Program-made: the position numbers and the translations under genes
Notes under the pieces: generated by a model
Database searches by the model: none
What the model saw: only the letters and a program-made list of their open reading frames with translations
What the model was told of the DNA's origin: nothing
Part shown: piece after piece, positions 44,384 through 54,214 of the stretch
Position numbering within the stretch: the stretch's first letter is position 1
Layout: each line of letters begins with the position of its first letter
Source: CAVUOA01 sp963742955
GTDB taxonomy: Bacteria; Bacteroidota; Ignavibacteria; Tepidaquicellales; OLB5
Direction of reading: 5' to 3'
Assembly (NCBI GenBank): GCA_963742955.1
Contig: CAVUOA010000012.1
Location: forward strand, 1 to 64,000
DNA length: 64,000 bases

Positions 44384-45028
44384 ATGAGTTCAATATCCGA
44401 AAGAATCAGACAGTTACTTGAAAATCGCGGTATATCGGCATACAGGTTGTGCAAAGATCTGGAAATTGACGATTCTACATACAGCCGCAGCATAAGGACT
44501 GCAAATACATGGAAATCTGCGCACCTTATAAAAATTGCCGATTATTTTAAGGTAAGTCTTGACTGGCTTTTAAAAGGTGAAGCATTTTCAAGGGAAGTTC
44601 AAAAAGAACTTAAAGAAATAAACCAGAAACTGAAAACTGTCCCTGTACTCGGCATAGCAGAGTGCGGAAAGCCTGCTGCCACGTGGCATGAGATTTCACC
44701 AAAGCAGGTTGAGCTTACAGATGTAAGTCATCTTCATTCTCCTTTTTTGCTTGTTGCGCGCGGTGACTCAATGCGGCCGTACATAAACCCGGGTGATAAA
44801 CTGCTTTGCGCCGATATGCCGGAGCGTGTTAAGAACGGAACGGCTGTGATTGTCAGCTTTTATTCGCCGCCCGACACTTACGAAGCCAACGCCAAGCTTA
44901 TTAAATTCGAAAAGGACGGGATGGTTACGCTTTATTCGGTAAACACCGCATTTGCGCCGACTTTGCACAAGGATACCGATATTCAGAAAATATTCAAGCT
45001 GGTAAGAATTATAAGAGATGTGAAGTAA
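44384..45028 (+). CDS. CI/LexA-like phage repressor with S24 peptidase domain
   Basis: 214 residues: N-terminal XRE-type helix-turn-helix (about 5-62, RLCKDLEIDDSTYSRSIRT), a linker, and a C-terminal S24 autopeptidase with nucleophile Ser129 in ARGDSMRPYI and general-base Lys171 in NAKLIKFE. Cleavage is probably at the Cys-Gly of ECGK (about 97-98). AAAGGAAAA precedes the ATG. It faces the phage genes and keeps them silent until DNA damage promotes self-cleavage. Confidence 0.9.
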   Translation: MSSISERIRQLLENRGISAYRLCKDLEIDDSTYSRSIRTANTWKSAHLIKIADYFKVSLDWLLKGEAFSREVQKELKEINQKLKTVPVLGIAECGKPAATWHEISPKQVELTDVSHLHSPFLLVARGDSMRPYINPGDKLLCADMPERVKNGTAVIVSFYSPPDTYEANAKLIKFEKDGMVTLYSVNTAFAPTLHKDTDIQKIFKLVRIIRDVK

Positions 45029-45056
45029 GTTTGTTAAGTTTGTTAAGGAATATTTT

Positions 45057-45090
45057 ATAAAAAAGCCCGAAGATTTTCTCCCGGGCTTTA
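45057..45090 (-). terminator. rho-independent terminator of the ferritin gene
   Basis: On the minus strand AAAGCCCG pairs with CGGGCTTT, followed by a T run, 19 bp after the bacterioferritin stop. It also lies after the repressor gene and may work in both directions. Confidence 0.75.
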
Positions 45091-45108
45091 ACTTTTGGCG
45101 CTTTATCT

Positions 45109-45612
45109 TTACTCAGCCGCAGTTCCCTTTGCAGTTGCTCTTGTTTTACTTCTCTCAATCGATTGAAGCGCTAGATAGTTATCTCCGAACTTTCCCATAT
45201 TTTCAAGCTCGGTATCATACTGGTCATAGTGGCGTTCTTCCTCGATTACAAGGTCCTCAAATAATTTCTTTGATACTGAATCCGCGTTAGCAGAGCATTC
45301 ATTTGCCCAGATATTGTATTCTTTGGCGCTTTCTTCTTCCATTTTTGAAGCTTTTTCAAGCATCCCCTTAACATCAATAATTTTCTGAACCTCATCCTTT
45401 GTTTTCATTTCAACTTCGCCTTTGAGGAAAAGTATTCTCTCGGCAAGACGCTCCACATGCAGCATTTCTTCTATTGCGGTTCTTTTAAATAAACCTGCGA
45501 GCAGGTCATATCCCTGGTCATCGCAGTGAAAATGGAAATACATATATTGGTGAACAGCACTCAGCTCATCACCAACAGCCTGATTTAACAGCTTTATACT
45601 TTTTTCGTGCAT
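45109..45612 (-). CDS. bfr: bacterioferritin-like iron storage protein
   Basis: A 167-residue four-helix ferritin-like protein. Ferroxidase ligands are visible: Glu in GDELSAVHQY, EEMLH and the later EEERHYDQ. It oxidises and stores iron in a cytoplasmic 24-mer; bacterioferritins also bind heme at subunit interfaces. The C-terminal tail is short and polar. It is monocistronic, ended by the hairpin at 45057. Confidence 0.88.
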   Translation of the reverse strand: MHEKSIKLLNQAVGDELSAVHQYMYFHFHCDDQGYDLLAGLFKRTAIEEMLHVERLAERILFLKGEVEMKTKDEVQKIIDVKGMLEKASKMEEESAKEYNIWANECSANADSVSKKLFEDLVIEEERHYDQYDTELENMGKFGDNYLALQSIERSKTRATAKGTAAE

Positions 45613-45723
45613 GGCTTTTCTCTCTTTCTTATGAAATAATCAAATAATCCGGTTTAATTATTTAAATATAACCAAAGGTCATGAAATATGAAGTTGAAAA
45701 ATTAATCCTTTCTTCCCGGCAGG

Positions 45724-46608
45724 TTAATTATTTCTTTCTTTGCCGGTCCCGGTATCTCTGTAGAGGGGTGTTATTATTTTTATCTGAGATTGAGCCGAAC
45801 ACAATCCGGCTTGTTCTTTCCTCATATTATCTGAAATTTTCACAGCTTCTGTATAAGCATCATCGTAAGAGTAACCTTTTGTCATTAACTCGCGTTCCTT
45901 TAACTCAGCCGCAATTGAATATTCTGTTTCTTCACAGCTGACATCATTATCAATCCATATTTCGTCAGGTGGAATAAAATGATACGCCATGTCGTTTCCG
46001 CTCAAACCAAAATCAGGGTATATATCCCTGCGTACGGCAAAACCGTCAACAATCCATATTTTAATTCCGTTTCTTTCTCCAAAGGGCATGCGGTAAATAT
46101 TTTTTAGCCTGATTTTATCAGGCAGGGCAGTTATTTCCTGCGTTGAGTCAAAATCAATTGGGGCAACAGGTTTTAATCTGCTCTCATGTTCTGAACATTC
46201 AATTAAATATCCATCTCTCATTTTTACTTCAAGCTGGAGAGATGAATCGTGAGCGTCAAAATATGTCATCTTAAATTTTGCCATTAGGTTTCTCTCATTC
46301 AATTCGTGGGCAAGTGTAGTTTGGTATTCTTCTGCTGATATGGAGTTGTCAATCCAAATCTCGCCTTCCGGAATGAATGTGTACCGTTCCGGATTACCGC
46401 CGTATAAAAATTCATTAAAAATATCCCGTCTCACTTCTGCGCCGTCAACAATCCAAATTTTAAAGCCATCTTTCTCTCCGCAGTAAAATCTGTAAATGCC
46501 CGGGGTCTGATTTTTTTTAAGACTGTCAACAGGTTCTTTTTGAGAACAGGAATTAATTAAAAGGATAAAAAAGAATAGCAGCGCTTTATGTAAATAATTG
46601 TTTCTCAT
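45724..46608 (-). CDS. lipoprotein with duplicated domain, HExxE-type motif in one copy
   Basis: 294 residues with a lipobox (FILLINSCSQ). Two tandem domains follow, about 40-150 and 165-285, sharing IKIWIVDG(A/F)xVRRDI, EIWIDN and ELxERxLM. In the first copy this reads LAHELNERNLM and is followed by FDAHDSSLQLE, a possible zinc site HExxE with a later His. In the second copy the His residues are replaced (AAELKERELM, DAYTEA), so it is probably inactive. The protein sits on a membrane in the periplasm; the function is unknown. Confidence 0.75.
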   Translation of the reverse strand: MRNNYLHKALLFFFILLINSCSQKEPVDSLKKNQTPGIYRFYCGEKDGFKIWIVDGAEVRRDIFNEFLYGGNPERYTFIPEGEIWIDNSISAEEYQTTLAHELNERNLMAKFKMTYFDAHDSSLQLEVKMRDGYLIECSEHESRLKPVAPIDFDSTQEITALPDKIRLKNIYRMPFGERNGIKIWIVDGFAVRRDIYPDFGLSGNDMAYHFIPPDEIWIDNDVSCEETEYSIAAELKERELMTKGYSYDDAYTEAVKISDNMRKEQAGLCSAQSQIKIITPLYRDTGTGKERNN

Positions 46609-46738
46609 AGGTTTACCATAATAATGAAACTAAATATAACTAAAAACAATTCATCATTCTAACAATTATTTAGTATAGTAAGCTAACAAAATTGAATATA
46701 TTTTAGCATGGTTGAGCAAAATGTGCCTGTAAAATCAG

Positions 46739-47602
46739 ATGAATTTAATTGACCTTGTAAAGAGATTCCGCAAAGGAATTATAATTGCTATTACGCTGGT
46801 TATAATCGAGAATTTGGCGTGGATAGTTGAACCGAGCCTTTTCGGAGATGTGATAGATGCTGTAATTGATAAATCAGTTGACCCCCTCAGTCCTGTATTT
46901 TATCCTTTGATATTGTGGGTCAGCGCGTTTGTGATTAACTCGGGAGTAGGTGTAATCCGCCGCTCGGTTGACCCGAAAATATTTCTGAACATTTTTACAA
47001 AGCTTGCAAAAGATGTTTCAAGTATTGCTTTAAAAGATGAGCTTTCGGTATCTAAAACAACTGCGAGAGCAGAGCTTTCTTACCAGTACATAAATTTTTT
47101 CCAATACCGCGTACCCGAGTTTATTGAAAATATCATTGCCATTGGCGGTGCAATTATTGCTATGTACCTCATCGACTGGAGAATTTCTCTTACCTGCCTT
47201 TTTATCGTGCTCCCTTTATTATTAATCAGCAGGCTGTATAATAAAAAAGTTCTTAAAATTCAGAAAGATTATCATGACATCTACGAGGATATGTACGAGG
47301 TGTATGCAAAGAAAGACCCCGATTATGTTCAGGATTACTACCGGAGGCTTGCTGTGCCGCAAAAAAGAATTGCTAATTGGGGAGCGTTTAACTTCGGGTT
47401 TATGAGGATATCTTTGCTGGTGATATTTCTGGTTGTGCTTCATATCGCAATTGACCTTGATGATTTCAGCGCGGGTGATTTATATTCAATTGTAGCTTAC
47501 CTGTGGACCTTTGTGACTGCGGCGGAATACCTGCCCGAGCTTATGGAAAGTATGACAGCGCTAATGGATATTTCCAAAAGGCTGAAAAGTATGTCAGTAT
47601 GA
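46739..47602 (+). CDS. orphan ABC-transporter membrane domain protein
   Basis: A 287-residue protein with about six membrane helices and the type of ABC exporter membrane domain (IENLAWIVEPSLFGDVIDAV, then MYLIDWRISLTCLFIVLPLL). There is no nucleotide-binding domain and no ABC ATPase gene nearby. Stand-alone members of this six-helix family exist in several bacteria, but their substrate is unknown. No clear ribosome-binding site precedes the ATG at 46739. Confidence 0.75.
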   Translation: MNLIDLVKRFRKGIIIAITLVIIENLAWIVEPSLFGDVIDAVIDKSVDPLSPVFYPLILWVSAFVINSGVGVIRRSVDPKIFLNIFTKLAKDVSSIALKDELSVSKTTARAELSYQYINFFQYRVPEFIENIIAIGGAIIAMYLIDWRISLTCLFIVLPLLLISRLYNKKVLKIQKDYHDIYEDMYEVYAKKDPDYVQDYYRRLAVPQKRIANWGAFNFGFMRISLLVIFLVVLHIAIDLDDFSAGDLYSIVAYLWTFVTAAEYLPELMESMTALMDISKRLKSMSV

Positions 47603-47626
47603 TTTTGATTTTAATAAAATTGCAGG

Positions 47627-48799
47627 TTACAATTTTACGAACTGCTCCACTTTTTTGCGTGCCTCAGCTAATGTAGTAAACTCGCCGAATCTCAACCTGT
47701 ACCATTTACCTTTGTTTCCAAGGTCTGATTCTTCAATGCTGCCATTAAGCCCGGCGATTCCCAAAGATTCAACTTCTGATTTGCGTTTACCGGCTTTTTC
47801 GTATGAATCCCATGAGGATTCCTGAATTGTATAGTTACCGTTATTAAGCTGAATATACAAAACATTATATTTATCATCTGCCCACCCGTTGGAGGTTTTC
47901 CGTAAATCATTGGGTTCTGATTGAGTAACTACAGGTTCTTCCTTTTTCTGCGGTACAATTTTTTCATTTTCAGCTTGCGGAATGTTTTGCTCTTTTAAAC
48001 TCCTTGGGATATTTTCATCAATCACATCATGAGAGAGGGAAGGGTATGCAGTTTTTTCGTCAGTTACCGGGAGATTTTTAATGTTATTCGGTACAGCCAT
48101 TTGTTCATTCTTGAGACCGGGTTCTGTCAGCGCATGCTCAAGTGACTCGAGGTCAACAGTCACAAAGTATTTTTTATAAATAACAGGAGAGAGTATTAAC
48201 ATTATCAGTACAAACGAGAAGAAGAATACAAATGATGCAGCATAAATTTTCATTTTTGACTGGTATTCAGTCTCCTTGGCTGCCTGGTACATCAGCTCGT
48301 ATTCATAAGAAAGTGTTTCCGTTTCAGTTTCGTTTGATTCAGCGTCTTTATACCAAAGATAATAAGAGTTGTCATCTGAAACATGTTTGGTTTCAGTTGA
48401 GGGTGCGGCTTCGGAATTTTCAGCCGGTTCAATCAGGTTAAATTCAGGAGATACCGCGTTTTCCTTAACCTCTATAGCTTTATTTGTCCCGTTTATTATT
48501 TTTTCTTCCTTCTCAACTTCCTTTAACACATTAATCCTGTGCCCGGTAAACGAATCATATTCAAGCTCTAATTGATTTTCATCAACCTGAACCGGAGCCT
48601 GAGTTTCATCTTGTCCATATTCATTATCCCAGCCGTTAGAATAGCTGATATAATGTTTGGCATGGGATTTCCCGTATGAACCGTTATTATTCCCATTCTC
48701 CTTTTCTTTATGAAAAATATCTTCATAAATATTTTCAGCTTCAGTTCCCGAGAGCCTGAAGTAAGAAGATAACTTTCCTATGATTTCGTTTTTTTCCAA
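47627..48799 (-). CDS. membrane protein with SPOR domain
   Basis: 390 residues: acidic cytoplasmic region of about 190 residues, one membrane helix (about 190-212, SFVFFFSFVLIMLILSPVIY), a disordered periplasmic linker and a C-terminal SPOR domain (about 312-390, starting YNVLYIQLNNGNYTI). SPOR domains bind denuded peptidoglycan at division sites, so it is probably a cell-division or envelope protein. Confidence 0.8.
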   Translation of the reverse strand: MEKNEIIGKLSSYFRLSGTEAENIYEDIFHKEKENGNNNGSYGKSHAKHYISYSNGWDNEYGQDETQAPVQVDENQLELEYDSFTGHRINVLKEVEKEEKIINGTNKAIEVKENAVSPEFNLIEPAENSEAAPSTETKHVSDDNSYYLWYKDAESNETETETLSYEYELMYQAAKETEYQSKMKIYAASFVFFFSFVLIMLILSPVIYKKYFVTVDLESLEHALTEPGLKNEQMAVPNNIKNLPVTDEKTAYPSLSHDVIDENIPRSLKEQNIPQAENEKIVPQKKEEPVVTQSEPNDLRKTSNGWADDKYNVLYIQLNNGNYTIQESSWDSYEKAGKRKSEVESLGIAGLNGSIEESDLGNKGKWYRLRFGEFTTLAEARKKVEQFVKL

Positions 48800-49178
48800 A
48801 AGTAATTTCTTAAATCAATTTTAAGCAGCAGGCTTACAAGAAGATAGAGCACCGGATTATGAGGTTTTAGCAAAATTCAGAATGTAAGTCCATTAAATAT
48901 ATATGATAATTAGAAAGGGGACAATACTGTTATTAGTGTAAAATTAGCCCATTCTAAACATATGTAATTTATATACTTTCATATTAATTGTTGGATTTTG
49001 TAAAGGTTAAATTGCCTAATACTGTTTGTGTTATATGAAAATATTATTGATACCGCAAACTGATACAGCCTTGCAGGGAATTCTACAATGAACATAATCA
49101 TACAGGAAGGGGATTGTATTGTAAATTATATTTGAACAATTTTGTATAGCAGCAAAATTTAAGAAAAAGGAGATGGTA
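48800..49178. other. divergent intergenic region
   Basis: About 380 bp, AT-rich, between the divergent SPOR and GYD genes. TATATTTG at 49127-49134 fits the -7 pattern TAnnTTTG for the GYD gene but lacks a good upstream TTTG. Nothing else was recognised. Confidence 0.4.
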
Positions 49179-49475
49179 ATGAAAACATTTATATTAATGA
49201 CAAAGCTTTCAAGCGAAAGCTCAAGCAACTTAAAGCAGAGAAAAACGGTAGGGCGAAAATGGATGGACGAAGTAAACGAAAAATGCCCGGGTGTTAGATT
49301 TATTGCTCACTACGCATTGCTGGGCAAATATGATTTTCTCGATATCTATGAAGCGCCTGATGAGGAAGTGGCAGCTAAAGTTTCTATGATAAGCCTTGCC
49401 AACGGCGCGGAACTGGCTGAAAGCTGGAGCGCGATACCGTATAACAGGTTTCTAAAGCTGATTGAAGAGATATAA
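49179..49475 (+). CDS. GYD-domain protein
   Basis: A 98-residue protein; ATG 49179 follows AAAAAGGAG. The pattern AHYALLGKYDFLDIYEAPDE is the GYD-domain hallmark of small dimeric alpha/beta-barrel proteins. The role is not known in detail. It is monocistronic with its own terminator. Confidence 0.85.
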   Translation: MKTFILMTKLSSESSSNLKQRKTVGRKWMDEVNEKCPGVRFIAHYALLGKYDFLDIYEAPDEEVAAKVSMISLANGAELAESWSAIPYNRFLKLIEEI

Positions 49476-49498
49476 AGTTCTTAGCTTTGTGTGAAAAT

Positions 49499-49528
49499 AA
49501 AAAGTCCGGTAACTCCGGACTTTTTATT
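49499..49528 (+). terminator. rho-independent terminator
   Basis: AAAAGTCCGG and TCCGGACTTTTT form a strong stem followed by T, 24 bp after the GYD stop. It is nearly symmetrical and may also serve the convergent decarboxylase gene. Confidence 0.85.
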
Positions 49529-49564
49529 TGGATTTTTACAAGATCTGCTTTGTATAAAAACAGA

Positions 49565-50956
49565 TTAATGATGAAAATGCGATTTCTCTTTTGTCGGCTT
49601 ATGCTCTGAATGAGATTCAAAATATTCTAAATGTCTTTTAAAGTCATTAACAAGAAGGTCTGCCATATCACGGCTGAAACCTTCTTTTACAACTATTCGC
49701 TGAACCACGAGGTCTTCGATATTTTTTGGCATGCTGTAAGCGGGTACCAGCCAGCCGCGGTCCCGCAGCCTTTCCGCCATATCGTATAAGGAGAAATTGG
49801 TTTCTTCCTTTAATTTCCATGCGAAAACAGGGATATCACTCCCATTGCTGATAAGTTCAAAAGGACCCAGCTTCGCAATTTTTCCCGAAAGATACAGTGC
49901 AACATCCCGGCATGACTGCTGAATTTGCCTGTAACCTTCTTTGCCAAGCCGCAAAAAATTATAATACTGCGCAACAACCTGGTTCCCCGGACGCGAAAAG
50001 TTAAGCGCAAAAGTCGGCATTTCACCTCCAAGGTAGTTAACATAGAAAATTAAATCTTCCGGCAATTCATTTTTGTCACGCCATATTATCCATCCGACTC
50101 CGGGATAAACAAGCCCGTATTTATGACCGGAGGCATTAATAGATTTAACCCACTTCAGCCTGAAATCCCATTCAAGGTCATTCTGAATAAAGGGGGCAAT
50201 AAAACCGCCGCTTGCTCCGTCAACGTGAATAGGAATATCCCACCCGGTTTTTTTGTTAAGTTTCTCAAGTGCATCGTTTATTTCTTTCACAGGCTCATAC
50301 TGTCCGTTGAAAGTGCTTCCCATAATTGCAACAACACCGATTGTATTTTCATCGCACAGTTTTATTGCTTCCTCTGCGCTGATTACATAACGGTCTTTTT
50401 CCATTGGAACCAGGCGGGGTTCAATTTCCCAATACCTGCAAAACTTTTCCCAGCAAATTTGCACGTTAATTCCCATGACTATGTTGGGTTTATCGGCGGG
50501 CTTGCCCTTTGTCTTCATCCGTTCGCGCCATTTCCATTTCAATGCCATCCCGCCCAGCATGCAGGCTTCGCTTGAACCTGTTGTTGAGCAACCGGTGGCT
50601 TCTTCATGGTCAGGTGAGTGCCATAATCTTGAAATCATGTTAACACAGCGCATTTCAAGCTCCGCAGTCTGCGGGTATTCATCTTTATCTATCATGTTTT
50701 TATCAAAGGTATCAACCATAAGCTGCCTGGCTTCAGGTTCCATCCATGTAGTAACGAACGTGGCGAGGTTCAGTCTCGAATTGCCGTCAAGCATCAGCTC
50801 ATCATGAATAAGATTGTATGCCGTTCTCGGAAGCATTTCTCGTTCAGGGATCTCGAATTTAGGAACGTTTGCGGTTAATTCTCTCTGCCCGTAAGTCGGG
50901 GTTATTGATTTATCTTCTTCCTTTAGTGATTTAACATTTACTTTTTTTGAAAGCAT
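49565..50956 (-). CDS. gadB: glutamate decarboxylase
   Basis: A 463-residue PLP enzyme closely matching GadA/GadB: TGCSTTGSSEACMLGGMALK (PLP phosphate region), HVDGASGGFIAPF (Asp-Ala ring contact) and SINASGHKYGLVYPG with the PLP-binding Lys. It converts glutamate to GABA and CO2, consuming a proton. The His-rich tail (KEKSHFHH) resembles the pH-responsive C-terminus of bacterial enzymes. No GABA antiporter is adjacent. Confidence 0.95.
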   Translation of the reverse strand: MLSKKVNVKSLKEEDKSITPTYGQRELTANVPKFEIPEREMLPRTAYNLIHDELMLDGNSRLNLATFVTTWMEPEARQLMVDTFDKNMIDKDEYPQTAELEMRCVNMISRLWHSPDHEEATGCSTTGSSEACMLGGMALKWKWRERMKTKGKPADKPNIVMGINVQICWEKFCRYWEIEPRLVPMEKDRYVISAEEAIKLCDENTIGVVAIMGSTFNGQYEPVKEINDALEKLNKKTGWDIPIHVDGASGGFIAPFIQNDLEWDFRLKWVKSINASGHKYGLVYPGVGWIIWRDKNELPEDLIFYVNYLGGEMPTFALNFSRPGNQVVAQYYNFLRLGKEGYRQIQQSCRDVALYLSGKIAKLGPFELISNGSDIPVFAWKLKEETNFSLYDMAERLRDRGWLVPAYSMPKNIEDLVVQRIVVKEGFSRDMADLLVNDFKRHLEYFESHSEHKPTKEKSHFHH

Positions 50957-51061
50957 GATACTTCCTTTCCGAATTTAACTTACAATTTATTAACAGAATT
51001 TTCAAGTTTATTGAACCTTAAAAAATAACAGATGGCTAAAAAATAATGCCGGAAGGAATAA

Positions 51062-51098
51062 TAAAGCCCTCCGTATCGGATTTTGAGGGCTTTTTTCT
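51062..51098 (-). terminator. hairpin after the first surface-protein gene
   Basis: AAGCCCTC and GAGGGCTT form an 8-bp stem with a long loop; T runs flank it, so it could terminate in either direction between the surface-protein block and the decarboxylase promoter. Confidence 0.6.
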
Positions 51099-51114
51099 TT
51101 GACAATGGAAGAGA

Positions 51115-53239
51115 TTATTTTATCAAAATCATTTTCCGTGACTCAGTATAATCACCGGCAGTCAGCTTATAAAAATAAACTCCGCTGGGATAGTCTGTCC
51201 CGTCCCACTCAGCTTCATATGTGCCGGGGGAAAGCTGTTCATTAACCAGAGTTGCAACTTCTCTGCCGAGGACGTCGTAGATGATTAGTTTCACGAACCC
51301 CCCTGGCTTCGCCGTCCCCCCTTTGGCAAAGGGGGGATTAAGGGGGGTTGGAATACCGAATTTAATCTTCGTAACCGGATTAAACGGGTTAGGGTAGTTT
51401 TGTGAAAGAGAAAATGATATAGGGATTTACATTTTTTATTTCTTGCAAACCGATTAATAGACCGCCCGTAGTAGTTTTTAGTATATTGCCTCCATCACCG
51501 GCAATATATCCGGTATTGCTGTTATTGAAATAAAGTCCTCTGAGAATATTATTGGTAAATGTTTTTAACTGTACCCAGTTTGAACCTGAATTTGTTGTTT
51601 TTAAAATTACACCGTCTCTGCCTGTAATATATCCGGTATTCAAATCAGAAAAAAATATTTTGATAAGTTCATTAGATATTCCCGATACCAGAGTAAACCA
51701 ATTAGTTCCGCAGTTTGTAGTTTTTAAAATAATACCGTTTGAGCCGGCGCAATATCCGGTTTGGCTGTTAACAAAAAAAATACTGCTTAAAGAATTAACA
51801 TTAGTTATATAAGATTCCCAGTTCAAACCGGCATTTGTTGATTTCAAGATAGGGGAACCGTAACTTGAGCCGCAAACAAAAACGGTGTTTGCATCGGCGA
51901 ATGATATATCAGAAAAATCCGGATTAAAAATGTCAACTACCTGGTTCCAGAAATATCCCGCGTCTGTAGTTCTGAATACTTTTCCGGCGATAGCGGTTGA
52001 AATTCCTGTGTTTGGGCCGTTGAATTTAATATTTGTTAAAATATTGTTATATACAGGAACAGAGTTGTATTCCCAATTTACACCGGAATTGGTTGTTTTT
52101 AAAAAATATGCCCCCCCTACAGCATAACCTGTTATTGAATTGAGAAAATAAAAACCTCCGATATTTTGAATAGTACCTTCAATATTCATTTTTATCCAGT
52201 TTGCGCCTGCATTTGTAGTTTTAGCAAACAGCTTATTCCCACCCATTACATAACCGGTCTGTAAATTAAAGAATTGAATCCCAGTTACACTTTCATCAAA
52301 ACCTGAAGAGAGGTTAACCCAATTCAAGCCAAAGTTCGTTGACCGGAATAAAGTTCCGTATGGACCTGTTGCAATTGCGGTATTGCCGAAATCTGTAAAT
52401 TTTATATTTGTGATATTATAATTTGTATTTAATCTCAAAGAATCCCATGAATAACCTCCATTTGTTGTCTTTTCAATCAAATTATTATCTCGCGCAACAA
52501 AACCGGTGGATGAGTTCAAAAAATCCATTGAACTAAAGTATGGTTGTATGAGCAACTCTATCCAGTTGCCTCCTCCATTGGTTGTTTTTAGAAGTCGGTC
52601 AGAAAACCAAGCGAAACCTGTATCCATATTAAAAAACATCAGTTTATAGTTGAGGTAAGCTCCGCCGCCTGTGTATTTTGTTTGCCATATATCTCCGCCG
52701 TCAGTTGTTTTTTTTATGTAGGTTGTATTATAATCTCCCCCGATTACATAACCATTGAACTCATCAGAAAAATAAAAATCGTAGGAATAGATATACTTGT
52801 ATACCCAATTGATTCCTGCGTTCGTTGTTTTGAAAAGCCCCATGGAAGAAATATATCCTGTATTGCTGTTAAAAAATTTAATTTTGTCAACATGCAGAAG
52901 CTGGTTTCCGATTCCGGTCTGGATGTCAGTCCATGTACGGCAGCCGTCAGTTGTTTTTTTAAATTTTAATTTATCTCCGCCGATATACCCTGTATTTTCA
53001 TTTAAGAAAAAACAGCAAAACAGCCGGGTGGGGTCATCAGAGTTGAAATTCTGCCAGGTTAAACCTCCATCTGTAGTCTTTATGACTGAACTGCCTAAAG
53101 TTGATGCAAAACCTGTTAATGAGTTTAGAAACTGAATTTCCGAAACCTCGTTACCCTGTGGAAGCGGGTTCTGCCAAACCCATTGACAAAATAGGTTTGA
53201 AGAGAAAAATATTAAACTTAAGAAAATTATATTTTTCAT
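51115..53239 (-). CDS. T9SS YCF48/BNR-repeat surface protein, frameshift before the sorting domain
   Basis: Signal peptide (MKNIIFLSLIFFSSNLFCQ), then about 12 repeats of a YCF48/BNR-like beta-propeller unit (FFNxNTGYIxG, LKTTNxGxNW). Near 51405 the frame ends (SFTKLP), while the neighbouring frame carries a full T9SS sorting domain (FSLSQNYPNPFNPVTKIKF to SRKMILIK) ending at 51115. One indel therefore separates propeller and sorting domain. A palindromic repeat (51297-51350) sits inside the sorting domain. It overlaps the next gene by 4 bp. Confidence 0.75.
51297..51350. repeat. palindromic repeat inside a sorting domain (loop 1)
   Basis: CCCCCCTTTGGCAAAGGGGG, followed by GATTAAGGGGGG, lies between KIKF and VKLIIYDVLGREV and encodes extra residues PLNPPFAKGGTAKPGG. 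Confidence 0.75.
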
Positions 53240-54192
53240 TTCATCAGTACCATTTTTCTTGTTTCAGTAAAGTCATTGGTTATTAATTTATAAAAATACA
53301 CTCCGCTGGGATAGTTAGTTCCGTCCCATTCAACCGAGTAAGTGCCGGGGGAGAGCTGTTCATTAACAAGAGTTGCGATATCCTTGCCGAGTGCATCATA
53401 AATAAACAAACGAGTCATCCCCCCAGCCCCCTTCGAAGGGGGAATATCAAATTTAATCTTTGTTGTTGGGTTAAACGGGTTAGGATAGTTTTGGGAAAGA
53501 GAAAAAATCTCTGGTATCCCGGTTTGCTGTTTTATAACACCAACTGTCAGGAATGCCGTATCACCATATACAATTCCATTAATTACACGACCTACAAGTG
53601 TTTGTTCGTCAAGTCCGCTTGTTGAACTAGTAATATGCCTGTAATTATCAACCAGTCCAATACCCTGAACATATTCTCTGCGAAGCTCTCCCTGGAAGCT
53701 TCCGGAATTGTAATACTTCCTTTTGTTAACAGTGTCTATGCAGGCATACGAATAAGGAGAAGAGACGCATCTTATTTTCACACTGTCATTCAAATGTGAA
53801 TTTAAACTATCAATCATTGTTTCATTTGGTGAATAGGTGCAGCCGTTGCCGGGGTTGTAATAGTATATTGTTCCTAAAAGGGTATCAATTCTTATAGTAT
53901 TATAATTACCGACATAAAAAGGGAACATGAAACTGGAAAAATTACAGGTGCCAGAAATATGAATTAATTCTGAGTTGTATCGGTAGTATTTTTTCCCTGC
54001 ATACGTTACGGTATCTGTTATAACTGTCCTGATTCGGAATGAGCCATCGCAGCCGTAAGGCGGCGCTGAAACCCAAACAATACAATTATATACATATATA
54101 TTACCAATTTTTAAATCAAAATATTCGGAAATATTAGCATAAGTAAATGAGGAACAGAAAAATAAGAAATAGAAAATCATTTTTGTTTTCAT
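53236..54192 (-). CDS. T9SS secreted protein, family 1 copy
   Basis: A 318-residue protein: signal peptide (KMIFYFLFFCSSFTYA), a domain of about 190 residues with EYFDLKIGNIYVYN, KKYYRYNSELIHISG and NDSVKIRC, and a T9SS type A domain. It shares its layout with the proteins at 58470, 59420 and the partial gene at 63571, so these are paralogues. Function is unknown; the shared GDTAF motif precedes the linker. A palindromic repeat (53417-53446) adds residues PPSKGAGGM to loop 1 of the sorting domain. Confidence 0.82.
   Translation of the reverse strand: MKTKMIFYFLFFCSSFTYANISEYFDLKIGNIYVYNCIVWVSAPPYGCDGSFRIRTVITDTVTYAGKKYYRYNSELIHISGTCNFSSFMFPFYVGNYNTIRIDTLLGTIYYYNPGNGCTYSPNETMIDSLNSHLNDSVKIRCVSSPYSYACIDTVNKRKYYNSGSFQGELRREYVQGIGLVDNYRHITSSTSGLDEQTLVGRVINGIVYGDTAFLTVGVIKQQTGIPEIFSLSQNYPNPFNPTTKIKFDIPPSKGAGGMTRLFIYDALGKDIATLVNEQLSPGTYSVEWDGTNYPSGVYFYKLITNDFTETRKMVLMK
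53417..53446. repeat. palindromic repeat inside a sorting domain (loop 1)
   Basis: CCCCCTTCGAAGGGGG, a perfect palindrome, with flanking C block; inserted in frame after KIKFDI. Confidence 0.75.
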
Positions 54193-54214
54193 TTTTAAAA
54201 CTCCTATGAATTTA

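Larger units (their letters stand above)
22375..45028 (-). mobile_element. tailed-phage prophage, probably defective or remnant
   Basis: A run of phage genes in the usual order on the minus strand: terminase subunits, portal, protease-capsid fusion, connector, tail terminator, major tail, tail chaperone, tape measure, baseplate/fibre and lysis genes, with a divergent CI-like repressor at the right. The span is about 22.6 kb including about 3.2 kb of passenger genes. No integrase, transposase, replication or recombination gene was found and no attachment repeat could be fixed, so the ends given are the outermost phage genes. Host-type repeats in several gaps suggest long residence. Confidence 0.88.

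Noticed and set aside
22245..45090. Attachment sites for the prophage
   Set aside because: Both flanks carry terminator hairpins with T runs, but I could not find a matching direct repeat; no tRNA gene lies at either end.
46709..46753. Fourteen-codon frame overlapping the start of the ABC membrane protein gene
   Set aside because: Too short to support, no ribosome-binding site; kept only as a possible leader.
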